A DNA stretch of 64,000 nucleotides, taken from the NCBI GenBank assembly GCA_015709215.1, contig JACCQN010000001.1, positions 124,001-188,000 of the forward strand. The letters are read 5' to 3'. The DNA comes from Bacteroidales bacterium (GTDB lineage Bacteria; Bacteroidota; Bacteroidia; Bacteroidales; F082). The translations under genes were made by a program, and so were the position numbers. Within the stretch, counting starts at the first letter, position 1. Every line of letters starts with the position of its first letter. Below, one piece after another: positions 26,858 to 35,872 of this stretch. Under the pieces are notes generated by a model, which saw only the letters and a list, made by a program, of their open reading frames with translations, was not told where the DNA came from and did not search any database.

Positions 26858-28151
26858 GCATTTTTTCAAACTGTTTGGCCATTTCACGGGTTAGCTCAAG
26901 CCTGGAGTACTGTTGAACACTTCCGGAAGTTGAAGCTAAATTGCCTGTTCGGTAGCGCTTATAATAATCCCAAATGTATTTTTTAAGCTGATCCTCATCC
27001 TCAAAATCTACCATCACACCTGCGCCGGTTTTGGATAATATTTGGGATGCATCTCCATTTTGTGGTCCAATTCCCAAAATTGGTCTTCCGGCTCCCATAT
27101 ACTCAAACAGCTTTCCGGTGAGTATCAGATGTGCATTGGGTGTACGATTGATCAGCAACAACAATACCTGAGCACGCATTTGCTCCTTAATCACCTCATC
27201 ATGTGGCAAATATGATTGTATTTGAACTTTTTCGAGAAGCTGAAATTCTTTTAAAGATTCTCTTACATACACATCGATGTTCCCAATTAGTTTGATCTTT
27301 AAGCAACCCGAAAAACCAGCGTCCTCTTCACACAACTCTTTTAATACTTTCCATAAATTCAGTGGGTTACGTGTTTTGACAAGAGCCCCAATATGAGCCA
27401 AACTAAAATCGCTGTCAGGCTTTATTTCTTCTGATTTTTCGAAATCAGAACTATCAAATCCATTCGGAATCACGCAATAATCCCGTTTCCGGATAGCATT
27501 AAATTCCCTTTGCATTCCAGAACTTACAACAGTAATAGCATCAGCATTTTGTAATACTTTTAACTCCAGCTGATGGTGTTTTTTGTCGGCTCGTTTTCCC
27601 AGCATTAAATCCTGATAATAATCAATATTAGTCCAGGGATCCCTAAAATCTGCCAGCCAGGCAACTCCTGTTTGTTCTTTTAACTGCATAGCAATCAGAT
27701 GCATGCTATGTGGAGGGCCAGTTGAAACAATTAAATCAATCTTGTTTTTACTGAGCCAGTTTTTTAAAAACTTCACTGATGGCTTAATCCAAAAACGTCG
27801 CGCATCCGGAATAAATACATTTCCTCTGATCCAGATACTAAGCTTTTCTGTCAAGCCAGGCTTTTTCTTTTCCGATAAAAAAGCCGTTTGAATACGTTCA
27901 TCTTTTCCCCGTCCAGTAAACGTTTTGTACCAGCGGTAAGGCTCCCAAACCTTGGTTTTAATAACTTCTATTCCAGTTGGAATTTCATTAACAAGACTTT
28001 GATCTATCTGCGGCGACTCCGGATTTTCGGGAGTATAAACAACGGGTTCCCAGTTGAATTCTCTCAAATATTTAGCAAACTTCAACCAACGCTGAACCCC
28101 TCCTCCACCGGAAGGTGGCCAATAATATGTGATGATTAAAACCTTTTTCAT
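26847..28151 (-). CDS. Glycosyltransferase (GT4-like)
   Basis: 434 residues. N-terminal YYWPPSGGGGVQRWLKFAKYL is the usual opening of Bacteroidota GT4-like enzymes, followed by LIVSTGPPHSMHLIAMQLK and WLADFRDPWTNIDYYQ. The C-terminal half contains FSLAHIGALVKTRNP, IQSYLPHDEVIKEQMRAQVLLLLIN and LTGKLFEYMGAGRPILGIGP, the donor-binding region with the expected Glu. It faces the glycan operon, overlapping gpsA by 11 bp, and is followed 6 bp earlier by the start-side of the YfhO gene on the same strand, so the two are co-transcribed. Confidence 0.88.
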   Translation of the reverse strand: MKKVLIITYYWPPSGGGGVQRWLKFAKYLREFNWEPVVYTPENPESPQIDQSLVNEIPTGIEVIKTKVWEPYRWYKTFTGRGKDERIQTAFLSEKKKPGLTEKLSIWIRGNVFIPDARRFWIKPSVKFLKNWLSKNKIDLIVSTGPPHSMHLIAMQLKEQTGVAWLADFRDPWTNIDYYQDLMLGKRADKKHHQLELKVLQNADAITVVSSGMQREFNAIRKRDYCVIPNGFDSSDFEKSEEIKPDSDFSLAHIGALVKTRNPLNLWKVLKELCEEDAGFSGCLKIKLIGNIDVYVRESLKEFQLLEKVQIQSYLPHDEVIKEQMRAQVLLLLINRTPNAHLILTGKLFEYMGAGRPILGIGPQNGDASQILSKTGAGVMVDFEDEDQLKKYIWDYYKRYRTGNLASTSGSVQQYSRLELTREMAKQFEKMLNR

Positions 28152-28157
28152 AAAGGT

Positions 28158-30668
28158 TTATGCTTCGGCCTTTTTCTGCTTAACTAAAAAATTAATGAAG
28201 ATACCAACTGCCAAAAGAATCAGCAACAGGGAACTGGCCAGACTAACCTTTTCACCAACAGCCCAAACACGCGGCTCGTAGCGCATTTCCAGCTGATGGT
28301 TTCCTGCCGGAATCAGGGCTGCCCTTAAAATATAATTAGCTCGTAATAAATCATGTTTCTGACCATCCACATACAAATTCCATCCTTTAGTTGTCCAGAT
28401 CTCAGAGAAAACAACCAGCTGATTATGAACTGACCTCAACTCATAATTTAGTTTATTAGGAGCATATTGCGTAAGCTTGATCGTTGCTGATGAATCAATC
28501 TGAGAATCAAAATCATTCAACATCTCCCGAAATTCGTTATGCAAAACAGCCGTTTCCCGCAGATTTACTGCTTCCAAAGCATCAATCTCTTCATTTGGGG
28601 TCTGAACCCACACAATATTTTCGGCAAACCAGGCATTTCCAAAAGCAAAAGTATTTCGCAAAGGTGCAGAAGTTGGGCTATAGATAAAATAGCGCGTATT
28701 TAACATATTCAATACTTGCTGTTTAGCCAGCACTGCATTGATTGATTGCATGTTGGGATTTTCGTTGAAAACAGAAGATACAGCCTGAATCTCCGCTTGA
28801 AGATAATGATCAATCAAATCCTGATAACGTTGTAGTTTTGCCCCATGATAACCACCAATAGCATGATGATAATAGCTGGTGCTGGCATCGTTAAAAATAT
28901 TCTTAGTCAAATCCAACACCCTGAAATTCGGGTCATTATCTTTCAGTATTTCTTTGTCGGCCTGCGTAAGCTGGAAAGGGTTTTCAACTTTTCTTTTTGG
29001 AACAAAATTGTCATTATTCAGATAACGTTGTGCCACAGGAACCATATCAAATAAAATCAAAAGTATAAATGCAGCAATAAGCCAGGAAGCTTTTATTTTC
29101 TTAAGGCTATAGAAATATAAAACTGCTGTGGCAAGCAGGATAAAGATAAAACTTCGCAAAGCATCTGCCTTAAAAATACTTACCCGAACTGCCTCAAGCT
29201 GACTCAAAAACAAATCTATTTGCGAAGCATTTCCCGGATTCGACTCTTTGATACGATTAAACTGTTCCAACTCAAACTGACTGAAAAAGTTGAAAAAAGT
29301 AGTTGGCATGAGGTAAAATAAAAAAGCAAGCCCACCTGTTAACCCAAAAGAAATCCAAAAATATTTCTGTTTACGACGCAGAATTTCAGGATTTTGATAG
29401 AGCTGATAAAGACCCAGAAAACCTAAAAGCGGAATTGTAAGTTCGGCAATAACCAGCGTCATCGAAACCGCCCTGAATTTGTTATATCCGGGTATATAAT
29501 CAAGAAAGAAATCAGTGAAGGGCATAAAGTTTTTCCCCCAACTAAGCACAATAGATAACACTGTAGCCGACAGCAATATCCATTTGTATTTGCCTTTCAC
29601 AAAGAAGACCCCCAGCACAAACAAAAACACAACAATTGCGCCCACATAAACCGGTCCGCTGGTTCCGGGCTGATCGCCCCAATAAGCATTTTGTTGTGCC
29701 AAAGCCTGACGCATTCCCCTGTCAGCTTTTTCTAAAGCCGGATGATTTGAACCTAACATAGCAGTGGCTCCTCCTTTCGCATTGGGGATTAATAGCGACC
29801 AGGTTTCGCCAATGCCATAACTCCAGTTTGTGATATAGGATCTGTCGAGACCCCGGGTTTGATCATCAGCATTTTTGGTTAGTACCGGCTTTCCTCGCAT
29901 GGATTCTTTTCCATAGTCATAGGTAGCATAAAGATTGGTGCTGTGTGTAAGGACTGCTAACAAGGCTCCAACTATCAAAAAACCGCTGGCTTTAAAAAAA
30001 TTCGGCATAGTTTTGAAACGAACCGCATCAATCAGCTGAATGATTCCCAGAATCACCACAATAAGCAGTAAGTAATAAGTTATCTGTAAATGTCCGGCTT
30101 CTAATTGTAGCGCGAGTGCTAATGAGGCCAACAGAGCTCCCCAAAGGTATTTTCCCCGGTAAGCCAGCACAATACCTGCTAACACCGGCGCCATATAGCC
30201 TATGGCATAAGCTTTTGAAGTGTGCCCGGCCCCTAAAATAATTAAAAAATATGAAGAAAAAGCAAAAGCAATAGCGCCTGCCATGCTCAGCCATGGATTG
30301 ACGCGCATAACGAGCAGCAAAACGAAAAATCCGAGCATATACACAAAAACTGCATTAGCCGGATATGGCAACCACAGCTGAACAACTTTTTTTACATACC
30401 GCATCAGATTGTTGCCATAAATCACCGAAATCTGCCAGGCAGGCATTCCACCAAACATGGAATTTGTCCACAAGGGTTCTTCTCCCGTTTCTTTTCTGAA
30501 ATCCACTATTTCTTTCGACATGCCTTTCCACATGGCGATATCGTGTTGTTCCAGTCGTTTGCCTTCGAGCAAAGGATTAAAATAAGCAATCGTTATCACT
30601 AAAAAACTTAAAATGGCTGTAATTATGGCTATCAGAAATTTAGTTCTTGCGGGATTGTTATTTTTCAT
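28158..30668 (-). CDS. YfhO-family multispanning membrane protein
   Basis: 836 residues with a dozen or so hydrophobic spans in the first ~550 residues, an exported domain, and one last helix near the C-terminus. Early segment EEPLWTNSMFGGMPAWQIS and the AFSSYFLIILGAGHTSKAYAIGY loop are typical of YfhO/GT-C-like proteins in Bacteroidota. In firmicutes YfhO is implicated in glycosylation of wall or lipoteichoic polymers; in this phylum its role is not established. It lies between a DUF4834 gene (11-bp overlap) and a GT4 gene, consistent with a lipid-linked sugar transferase role (inference). Confidence 0.85.
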   Translation of the reverse strand: MKNNNPARTKFLIAIITAILSFLVITIAYFNPLLEGKRLEQHDIAMWKGMSKEIVDFRKETGEEPLWTNSMFGGMPAWQISVIYGNNLMRYVKKVVQLWLPYPANAVFVYMLGFFVLLLVMRVNPWLSMAGAIAFAFSSYFLIILGAGHTSKAYAIGYMAPVLAGIVLAYRGKYLWGALLASLALALQLEAGHLQITYYLLLIVVILGIIQLIDAVRFKTMPNFFKASGFLIVGALLAVLTHSTNLYATYDYGKESMRGKPVLTKNADDQTRGLDRSYITNWSYGIGETWSLLIPNAKGGATAMLGSNHPALEKADRGMRQALAQQNAYWGDQPGTSGPVYVGAIVVFLFVLGVFFVKGKYKWILLSATVLSIVLSWGKNFMPFTDFFLDYIPGYNKFRAVSMTLVIAELTIPLLGFLGLYQLYQNPEILRRKQKYFWISFGLTGGLAFLFYLMPTTFFNFFSQFELEQFNRIKESNPGNASQIDLFLSQLEAVRVSIFKADALRSFIFILLATAVLYFYSLKKIKASWLIAAFILLILFDMVPVAQRYLNNDNFVPKRKVENPFQLTQADKEILKDNDPNFRVLDLTKNIFNDASTSYYHHAIGGYHGAKLQRYQDLIDHYLQAEIQAVSSVFNENPNMQSINAVLAKQQVLNMLNTRYFIYSPTSAPLRNTFAFGNAWFAENIVWVQTPNEEIDALEAVNLRETAVLHNEFREMLNDFDSQIDSSATIKLTQYAPNKLNYELRSVHNQLVVFSEIWTTKGWNLYVDGQKHDLLRANYILRAALIPAGNHQLEMRYEPRVWAVGEKVSLASSLLLILLAVGIFINFLVKQKKAEA

Positions 30669-30933
30669 TTTCAGGCTTATTATTGTCTTTTACTTCTTCA
30701 AAATCAACGTATTCACCAATATTAGGATCTACTCTTGGCTGATCGTTCCCCGACATTTTTACTTTTACCTCACCATGCTTTGTTTCTTTTTTTGCCTGAT
30801 GAGTATCACGCATCTTTTCCTGCATCTTACGAAAATAACGACTAAGCAACCACGGCATTCCGTACCTAAAAAACAGACGGAAAAGATAAAAAATCAGGAT
30901 AACCCAAAAGATGAATAATAAAAAACCTTCCAT
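30658..30933 (-). CDS. Small DUF4834-like membrane protein
   Basis: 91 residues from the ATG at 30933 (six codons further upstream there is an alternative start, less likely because the hydrophobic helix begins at MEGFLLF). One N-terminal helix (FLLFIFWVILIFYLFRLFF), then a basic segment and a polar tail ending NNKPENEK. This is the layout of the DUF4834 family of Bacteroidota. It overlaps the YfhO gene by 11 bp, so they are probably translated together. Function unknown. Confidence 0.75.
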   Translation of the reverse strand: MEGFLLFIFWVILIFYLFRLFFRYGMPWLLSRYFRKMQEKMRDTHQAKKETKHGEVKVKMSGNDQPRVDPNIGEYVDFEEVKDNNKPENEK

Positions 30934-31051
30934 AATTGGTAAAAACAACACATTATTAAAAATGCGAAATTAGTCTTTTTTAAAGAAAATCATGGAAATG
31001 ACTGATTGATAAAAACGTAAAAAAACTAAAGAAATACAAAAAAGCTGGCAC

Positions 31052-31086
31052 AAAAAAACAGAAGGCGAATATTGCATCACCTTCTG
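31052..31086 (-). terminator. Terminator of rpmH
   Basis: Minus strand: CAGAAGG (31086-31080), 14-base loop, CCTTCTG (31065-31059), then seven T. It lies about 40 bases beyond the rpmH stop. Confidence 0.8.
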
Positions 31087-31125
31087 CCTAAACCTTAAAT
31101 AAATCAAGAAACAGCTGCTAACAAA

Positions 31126-31272
31126 TTACATTTCGTCAGAAACCGTAAGTCTTTTTCTGCCTTTTGATCTTCTGGCTTTTAAGACCTTGCGTCCGTTGGC
31201 AGTAGCCATTCTCTCTCTGAAGCCGTGTTTATTACGACGTTTTCTGTTTGATGGTTGAAAAGTACGTTTCAT
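31126..31272 (-). CDS. rpmH: 50S ribosomal protein L34
   Basis: 48 residues, beginning [20 protein letters not shown] and continuing with [11 protein letters not shown] and [11 protein letters not shown], the unmistakable L34 sequence, with a short extra tail ending TVSDEM. L34 is a small, very basic component of the large ribosomal subunit near the exit tunnel. rnpA, often next to rpmH, is not here. The gene is monocistronic, with a strong promoter at 31383-31352 and a terminator at 31086-31052. Confidence 0.97.
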   Translation of the reverse strand: MKRTFQPSNRKRRNKHGFRERMATANGRKVLKARRSKGRKRLTVSDEM

Positions 31273-31351
31273 TGCTCAATTGAATTTTCAGGTATATGAT
31301 TCGCCAGCAGCTTCTGTTGCCGGATGGCTTGTTAATTACAATTTTGGGAGT

Positions 31352-31383
31352 GCAAAAATAGAAACATTTTTTAGACTGACAAA
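31352..31383 (-). promoter_or_regulatory. Strong promoter of rpmH
   Basis: Minus strand TTTG (31383-31380), 19-base spacer, TATTTTTGC (31360-31352): a full Bacteroidota promoter match, as expected for a ribosomal protein gene. The leader is about 75 bases. Confidence 0.75.
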
Positions 31384-31401
31384 GTCATTTCTCAAAAAAA
31401 C

Positions 31402-31439
31402 GAAAAATTACCGGAAGTTCGTTGAATTCCTTCCGGTAA
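31402..31439 (-). terminator. Terminator of pepD
   Basis: Perfect 10-bp arms CTTCCGGTAA (31430-31439) and TTACCGGAAG (31408-31417), with a T run on the minus strand past 31408. It sits 20 bases beyond the pepD stop. Confidence 0.85.
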
Positions 31440-31459
31440 TAATCGTAAATTAAAAAATA

Positions 31460-32917
31460 TCACTTCTTTGGTGTGTGTTTCAAGGTTTCAACCAGATATT
31501 CCCAGAAAAGTTTTACTGTGTCAATATTTACTTTCTCGTCTGGTGAATGCGGATGACGAATGGTTGGCCCAAATGAAATCATGTCCCAATTGGGATAAGC
31601 TGCTCCCAAAATACCACATTCCAAACCGGCATGAATTACCTTTACTTCAGGAACTCTACCAAATTTGTTGTTATAAACATCTTTCATGACATGAAGGATG
31701 GGCGAATCCACATTTGGTTTCCAACCTGGATAATCACCTGATGAATAGGCTTTGCCACCAGCTTTTTCGAAAACTTCCCGAATTTGAGCAGCCAGCTTTT
31801 CTTTATCAGCATCTACCGAGCTTCTTTGTAAGGTTCCAATCACAAATTGTCCTTCATTCATTTTAACAATTGCCAAATTTGTAGAAGTTTCTACAACACC
31901 TTCCATATCTTTCGACATGGCAATAACTCCATTCGGACATTTGGCAACAGCTTCAAAAAGACTGTTTTGTGATTTCGCATCAACAACATTTTCAGGCAAT
32001 TCGACAGCTTCGGCTTTGATAGATAAACCACCATCTGCTTCGGCAAACTCATCTTTAGCAATGGCTTCAAACTCAACCGTAAACTGTTCAAAAAGTTCTG
32101 CATTTTTAGTGGGCACAACCACTGTTGCAAAAGCTTCACGCGGAATGGCATTACGAAGACTACCACCGTCGATTTGAGCCACACGCAACCCAACTTTATC
32201 GGCTGCCATAAGCATTAGGGTATTGATAATTTTATTCGCATTTCCGCGACCCAAATGGATATCCAAACCGGAATGACCACCTTTAAGTCCTTTTACAACA
32301 ATACGATACGCTTTATGATCAGCAGGTGTTGCTTCCAATGAATATTTAAACTCACCAGTGGTATCAACACCACCTGCGCAGCCAATATACAGCTCGCCTT
32401 CGTCTTCCGAGTCCATATTTAAAAGGATATCGCCTTTCAAAATCCCGGGCTTGAGTTCGTTAGCACCTGTCATACCGGTTTCCTCATCAATAGTAAAAAG
32501 GGCTTCGATTGGTCCATGCTCCAGATCAGTAGCTTCTAAAACCGTCATAGCAGCTGCTGCACCAATTCCATTATCTGATCCGAGGGTTGTACCCTTTGCC
32601 TTTACCCAGCCATCTTCGATATAAGTCTCTATGGGATCTTTTTCAAAGTCGTGATCTGTTCCTTCATTTTTCTGAGGAACCATATCGAGGTGAGCCTGTA
32701 GTATGATTCCCTTACGATCTTCCATGCCTGGTGTGGCAGGTTTGCGGGCAATTACATTTCCTACCTCATCAACGATGGTTTCAAGACCCAATTTTTCACA
32801 AAATTCCTTTGTGAAAGCGATAATTTTCTCTTCCTTTTTTGATGGGCGTGGAATTTGCGTCAGGCTATGGAAATTTTTCCAAATTCCTTTTGGTTCCAGA
32901 TCCAAAATGCTACTCAT
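31460..32917 (-). CDS. pepD: Aminoacyl-histidine dipeptidase (PepD, M20 family)
   Basis: 485 residues, the usual length. PepD is a cytosolic zinc dipeptidase that cleaves Xaa-His and other dipeptides. M20 metal-site motifs are in order: LQAHLDMVP (His and Asp), the bridging Asp in TLGSDNGIGAAA, the catalytic and ligand glutamates in TIDEETGMTGA, NMDSEDEGE (Asp) and, near the end, HAGLECGILG and FGPTIRHPHSPDE (last His). The middle lid/dimer domain is also present (KGLKGGHSGLDIHLGRGNA). It is flanked by its own terminator and is divergent from an aminotransferase gene. Confidence 0.95.
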   Translation of the reverse strand: MSSILDLEPKGIWKNFHSLTQIPRPSKKEEKIIAFTKEFCEKLGLETIVDEVGNVIARKPATPGMEDRKGIILQAHLDMVPQKNEGTDHDFEKDPIETYIEDGWVKAKGTTLGSDNGIGAAAAMTVLEATDLEHGPIEALFTIDEETGMTGANELKPGILKGDILLNMDSEDEGELYIGCAGGVDTTGEFKYSLEATPADHKAYRIVVKGLKGGHSGLDIHLGRGNANKIINTLMLMAADKVGLRVAQIDGGSLRNAIPREAFATVVVPTKNAELFEQFTVEFEAIAKDEFAEADGGLSIKAEAVELPENVVDAKSQNSLFEAVAKCPNGVIAMSKDMEGVVETSTNLAIVKMNEGQFVIGTLQRSSVDADKEKLAAQIREVFEKAGGKAYSSGDYPGWKPNVDSPILHVMKDVYNNKFGRVPEVKVIHAGLECGILGAAYPNWDMISFGPTIRHPHSPDEKVNIDTVKLFWEYLVETLKHTPKK

Positions 32918-33094
32918 AATGATATAAATTTAAGTGAATAATCTGTTTTGAGGGGCTAAATTACAACTATTTCCGGATAAAAGCATAGTGCAGAGTGAAG
33001 TTCCATGAAAACAATTACAGCGAAGCAGAAATCAGGCAGGGCTTTTTGGCAAGTCAATCGAATTAAGTATTTTTACTGCAAATACTTAACCATT

Positions 33095-34393
33095 ATGCGT
33101 AAAAATATCCGGAATCAATTACCCATAAACATCAATTTGAACGTGCGTGGACTTTCTCAATCCTCCACTTTAGCGATTAATGAAAAAAGTCGTCAACTCA
33201 TACTGGAAGGACGTAAAGTGTATAAGTTTGGGCTTGGACAATCACCTTTTCCGGTTCCTGAACCCGTTGTAGAAGCTCTGCGCAGGCATGCCCACGAAAA
33301 AGATTATCTTCCCGTAAGAGGCTTGCTGCCACTTCGTGAAGCTATCGCGGCCTTCAATAAGCGTACCCAGTATATTGATTGCTCGCCCGACGACATCCTC
33401 ATTGGCCCAGGTTCCAAAGAACTTATTTTTATTCTTCAATTAGTTTATTATGGTGATCTGATCATCCCAACACCAAGCTGGGTGTCTTATTTTCCGCAAG
33501 CCAGAATCATTGGCCGTCATGTGCAATGGGTGCCTACAAGCGCCGAAGAACACTATCGCTTATCACCCGAGAAGCTTGACATGATTTGCCGCTCGGATCC
33601 TAACAGACCCCGAATCGTAATTTTAAATTATCCCAGCAATCCAACAGGTTGCACCTATCCCACAGAAAAACTAAAGGAACTGGCTGCCGTGGCCCGAAAA
33701 TACAATATTGTACTGGTTTCTGATGAAATTTATGGCATGATTCATCATCAAGGGCAACATGTTTCTATCGCCCGTTTTTATCCTGAAGGAACAATTATCA
33801 GTAGTGGATTAAGCAAATGGTGTGGCGCAGGAGGCTGGCGATTAGGCACATTTTCGTTTCCTCCGCAACTGTACTGGTTGCGCGAAGCCATGGCAGCAGT
33901 AGCAAGCGAAACATACACATCAACCTCCGCTCCAATTCAATACGCTGCAGTAAGGGCATTTGAAGGCGGCGATTATATTGATCAGTATCTGGACGATTCA
34001 AGAAGGATTTTACGGTATATGGCTAAAATTATCAGGCAAAAGCTGGCAGCCGTTTCCATTACAACGCCACAGGTTAGTGGCGGATTTTATCTTTATCCCG
34101 ACTTTAGTCTGTATCGCCAAAAGCTGAAATCCCATAATATTTTAACATCCGCTGAATTATGCGACAAAATTCTGGAAGAAACAGGAGTTGCATTACTCCC
34201 CGGAATTGACTTTGGGCACCAGCCAGATGAATTGGTTGCACGACTGGCTTATGTGGATTTTGATGGAAGCCTGGCATTGGAAAAATTGTCAGCTTTTCAG
34301 GATAAAAAACTTCAGGAATCTTATATAAGGGATTACTGTCCGTCCATTTGGGAAGGCACAAAAGCTTTGTGCGATTGGTTCAGTATGCTTTAA
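33095..34393 (+). CDS. Class I/II PLP-dependent aminotransferase
   Basis: 432 residues from the ATG at 33095; the frame is open from 33005 but the first 30 residues do not look like the family, whereas LNVRGLSQSSTLAINEKS from the internal start does. Motifs: KFGLGQSPFPVPEPVVEALR, the PLP phosphate-binding LPVRGLLPLREAIAAF, NYPSNPTGCTYP, LVSDEIYG, and the PLP lysine in SSGLSKWCGAGGWRLG (Lys241). The amino-acid substrate cannot be deduced. It has a ~60-residue C-terminal extension compared with short class I enzymes. It is convergent with dciA with a 10-base gap. Confidence 0.9.
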   Translation: MRKNIRNQLPININLNVRGLSQSSTLAINEKSRQLILEGRKVYKFGLGQSPFPVPEPVVEALRRHAHEKDYLPVRGLLPLREAIAAFNKRTQYIDCSPDDILIGPGSKELIFILQLVYYGDLIIPTPSWVSYFPQARIIGRHVQWVPTSAEEHYRLSPEKLDMICRSDPNRPRIVILNYPSNPTGCTYPTEKLKELAAVARKYNIVLVSDEIYGMIHHQGQHVSIARFYPEGTIISSGLSKWCGAGGWRLGTFSFPPQLYWLREAMAAVASETYTSTSAPIQYAAVRAFEGGDYIDQYLDDSRRILRYMAKIIRQKLAAVSITTPQVSGGFYLYPDFSLYRQKLKSHNILTSAELCDKILEETGVALLPGIDFGHQPDELVARLAYVDFDGSLALEKLSAFQDKKLQESYIRDYCPSIWEGTKALCDWFSML

Positions 34394-34403
34394 AAAACAT
34401 GCT

Positions 34404-34694
34404 CTATCTGAAAACGACATCTTTAATCACTTCCTTACCTACTTCCTGATTCAGATTTTTAATAATCAGGCTTTTAGCATAGGAAAGTTCCTGTCGCAAG
34501 GCATCAGAATCCAGTTTCACGAAAAGCACTTGTTTCTCAACATGTAAATCCAGTGTTTTCTTTTTAATGGTGGGTCCTACCACTTTAGGCCAGCAATTTA
34601 TCAGTCTTACCTCATCAAGGCGTGGTTCCCAGCCATAAATCCGCAGTAACTGCCGGATCACATCTCCCAAAGGTTCTTCATTATTCGTGGACAT
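34404..34694 (-). CDS. DUF721/DciA-like protein
   Basis: 96 residues. The DUF721 pattern is present: LGDVIRQLLRIYGWEPRLDEVRLINCWPKVVG, then KKTLDLHVEKQVLFVKLDSDALRQELSYAKSLIIKNLN. In proteobacteria and others DciA is the ancestral loader of the DnaB helicase; in Bacteroidota the family is present but less studied, so a role in replication initiation is inferred from family. It follows recF by 11 bp in the same operon. Confidence 0.85.
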   Translation of the reverse strand: MSTNNEEPLGDVIRQLLRIYGWEPRLDEVRLINCWPKVVGPTIKKKTLDLHVEKQVLFVKLDSDALRQELSYAKSLIIKNLNQEVGKEVIKDVVFR

Positions 34695-34705
34695 AAAATC
34701 AGGTT

Positions 34706-35821
34706 TTAGGATGAGGTATTTTGGTATATTACTCCGTTGTTCACTTCAAAAATCCGGTGATCAATTTGACTTTCCTCAAAGAGTTTATCAACCCTTTGTT
34801 GCTGGGTATCAGTAAGAAAAACCTGCCCGAAATGATCTTCACCTACAAGCCTGACAAGCTGCTTAACACGCTGATCATCAAGCTTATCAAAAATATCATC
34901 CAGCAGCAAAATTGGTTTGTAACCCATTTTTTTATGGGTAAAATCGTACTGCGCCAATCGAATTGCAATTACAAACGACTTTTGCTGACCCTGCGACCCA
35001 AACTTCTTGACCGGAAAGCTATTCATCAAAAACGACAAATCGTCTTTGTGAGTGCCCACAGTAGTAAAACGAGCTGATCGATCGCGTTGTAAATTTTGAT
35101 TGAGTAAATCCTGCAATGTACTTTCATGCAGATTAGATTCATACTGAATGAACACTTTTTCGTTGCCTCCGGAAATAAGATCATAATAGTGCTGAAAAAT
35201 ATCCTGAAAATCGTTCAAAAAAGCTTTCCTATGCTGATAGATAATCGTGGCTGGTTGAATCATTTGGGCTTCCCACAAACTCAAAAGCTCTCTGTCGAAA
35301 CGCTTGTGTTCTGCAAATTGCTTCAATAAGGCATTCCGCTGTCCAAGCGCTTTGTTGTATTTAATTAACGCATCGAGATAAACAGGATTAAACTGCGAAA
35401 TCACTCCATCGATAAATTTCCTGCGCAATTCGCTTCCGTCATTAATCAGATCATGATCATGAGGCGAAATCATTACTAAAGGAATCTTTCCAATATGATC
35501 TGCCAGACGATCATAAGTCTTTTTATTCCATTGAAAAAGCTTTTTGTGTCGGTGCTTTTGAATGCAGCTCACCTGATCGGTTTCCATCCCCGGACGCTGG
35601 TAAAAGCCATGAACAGTAAAAAACTCGTCTTCATGCCGAATATTTTGCTGATCATTGGCATTGAAATAGCTTTTACAAAAAGACAAATAATAAATAGCAT
35701 CAAGAATGTTTGTCTTTCCGGCACCATTACGCCCGACAAAACAATTGATTTTTTCGGAGAACTGCATTTCGGCAGCCTCATAATTTTTAAAACTTACAAG
35801 TTTGAGGGTTTGCAGATGCAT
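34706..35821 (-). CDS. recF: DNA replication and repair protein RecF
   Basis: 371 residues from the ATG at 35821 (seven codons inside the longest frame, giving the family N-terminus MHLQTLKLVSFKNY). RecF is an SMC-like ATPase that helps load RecA at gaps. Walker A is GRNGAGKTN (residues 30-38), the ABC signature is GSQGQQKSFVIA, and Walker B is PILLLDDIFDKLD. SPHDHDLI is the conserved middle motif. It lies between porQ (51-bp gap) and dciA (11 bp), all on the minus strand. Confidence 0.94.
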   Translation of the reverse strand: MHLQTLKLVSFKNYEAAEMQFSEKINCFVGRNGAGKTNILDAIYYLSFCKSYFNANDQQNIRHEDEFFTVHGFYQRPGMETDQVSCIQKHRHKKLFQWNKKTYDRLADHIGKIPLVMISPHDHDLINDGSELRRKFIDGVISQFNPVYLDALIKYNKALGQRNALLKQFAEHKRFDRELLSLWEAQMIQPATIIYQHRKAFLNDFQDIFQHYYDLISGGNEKVFIQYESNLHESTLQDLLNQNLQRDRSARFTTVGTHKDDLSFLMNSFPVKKFGSQGQQKSFVIAIRLAQYDFTHKKMGYKPILLLDDIFDKLDDQRVKQLVRLVGEDHFGQVFLTDTQQQRVDKLFEESQIDHRIFEVNNGVIYQNTSS

Positions 35822-35872
35822 AAAAAGTTTGTATTCCTGCAAAAATACAAGCTAATGGCAGAATAAAGAAAT

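Noticed and set aside
33005-33094. Upstream ATG as start of the aminotransferase
   Set aside because: The extra 30 residues do not resemble the family; the ATG at 33095 gives the normal N-terminus.
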